A stretch of DNA of 6,780 bases from the NCBI GenBank assembly GCA_013697265.1, contig JACCXE010000387.1, positions 1 through 6,780 on the forward strand, in the 5' to 3' direction. The stretch's first letter is position 1. Each line of letters begins with the position of its first letter. This stretch comes from Actinomycetota bacterium (lineage in GTDB: Bacteria > Actinomycetota > Acidimicrobiia > Acidimicrobiales > JACCXE01). This document shows positions 6,662 through 6,780 of the stretch, piece by piece. The notes under the pieces are model-generated. The model saw nothing but the letters and a program-made list of their open reading frames with translations. It had not been told where the DNA came from and did no database searches. The position numbers and the translations under genes were made by a program.

Positions 6662-6694
6662 GAGCGTTTTCACGGCGGCCGTCGCCGCACCTTG

Positions 6695-6700
6695 TAAGTT
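6695..6700 (+). promoter_or_regulatory. Candidate -10 box of the divergent GreA-like gene
   Basis: TAAGTT fits TAnnnT and ends 9 bases before the ATG at 6710, again predicting a leaderless or near-leaderless message. No good -35 is visible. It lies back-to-back with the operon -10 box, 33 bases apart. Confidence 0.3.
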
Positions 6701-6709
6701 GTCGCCGCT

Positions 6710-6780
6710 ATGTCGCCAGCCCAACTTTCCCGCGAGGCCCACGCACGGCTTTCTGCCGAGCTCAATGAGCTCACCGGCGT
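6710..6780 (+). CDS. Probable GreA-type transcription elongation factor, N-terminus only
   Basis: Only 23 codons are visible before the right edge. The translation MSPAQLSREAHARLSAELNELTG matches the opening of actinobacterial GreA proteins (a short lead, then LT/S-x-EA-x-x-RL-x-x-EL-x-x-L-T/S-G) that starts the N-terminal coiled coil. GreA binds RNA polymerase through its secondary channel and rescues backtracked complexes by stimulating transcript cleavage. The frame is open throughout, no Shine-Dalgarno is visible, and a possible -10 box lies just upstream. The gene is divergent from the leuB operon. With so few residues a different coiled-coil protein cannot be excluded. Confidence 0.6.
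   Translation, partial: MSPAQLSREAHARLSAELNELTG

Noticed and set aside
6644..6673. Mini reading frame GTG…TGA (MKTLYTFRR) whose TGA overlaps the leader-peptide ATG
   Set aside because: It contains the proposed -10 box, so it should lie upstream of the transcription start. It has no regulatory codon run. It would matter only if the start site maps further upstream.
6758..6772. GAGCTC-AAT-GAGCTC inverted repeat in the GreA-like start
   Set aside because: Explained by repeated Glu-Leu codons of a coiled coil (ELNEL); six pairs from a self-palindromic hexamer are weak evidence for structure.

Overview
The window is high-GC, densely packed bacterial DNA with strong G/C third-position bias. Gene families, likely leaderless starts with TAnnnT-type -10 boxes, and an actinobacterial-type LeuB point to an actinobacterium. 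An Acidimicrobiia/Ilumatobacter-like member is a guess from gene style and was not tested by any search.

Layout from left to right: (i) the N-terminal ~423 codons of glutamyl-tRNA synthetase gltX on the minus strand, running off the left edge; (ii) a short divergent intergenic region; (iii) an LCAD-type acyl-CoA dehydrogenase on the plus strand, whose end overlaps by 4 bases the end of (iv) a minus-strand operon read right to left: leuB (3-isopropylmalate dehydrogenase), ilvE (branched-chain aminotransferase), cimA (citramalate synthase) and a 167-residue protein I do not recognise; (v) a 171-base regulatory region; (vi) the first 23 codons of a probable GreA-type elongation factor on the plus strand, running off the right edge. 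There is no gene-free stretch longer than 300 bases.

The operon fits threonine-independent isoleucine synthesis. CimA makes citramalate from pyruvate and acetyl-CoA, LeuCD (not in the window) isomerises it, LeuB oxidises it to 2-oxobutyrate, and IlvE performs the last transamination of Ile, Val and Leu. The 110-base leader before leuB holds what looks like a complete transcription attenuator: a 10-codon leader peptide MNSSVVIIIT with consecutive Val-Val-Ile-Ile-Ile codons, a perfect 12-bp hairpin starting at its stop codon, then a terminator hairpin with a T-run, then the leuB ribosome binding site. The leader peptide has no Shine-Dalgarno and sits 8 bases after a TACACT -10 box, so it is probably read from a leaderless transcript. 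It carries Val and Ile codons but no Leu codon, which supports an isoleucine/valine-sensing role.

A second unusual feature is a cluster of three perfect hairpins (8-9 bp arms, 3-base loops) packed into 94 bases at the ilvE/cimA junction. They encode most of a ~31-residue N-terminal extension of CimA. A related hairpin lies inside gltX. All four have GNA triloops on one strand, the loop type known for extra-stable single-stranded DNA mini-hairpins, so they may be a small dispersed palindromic element that has entered coding sequence.
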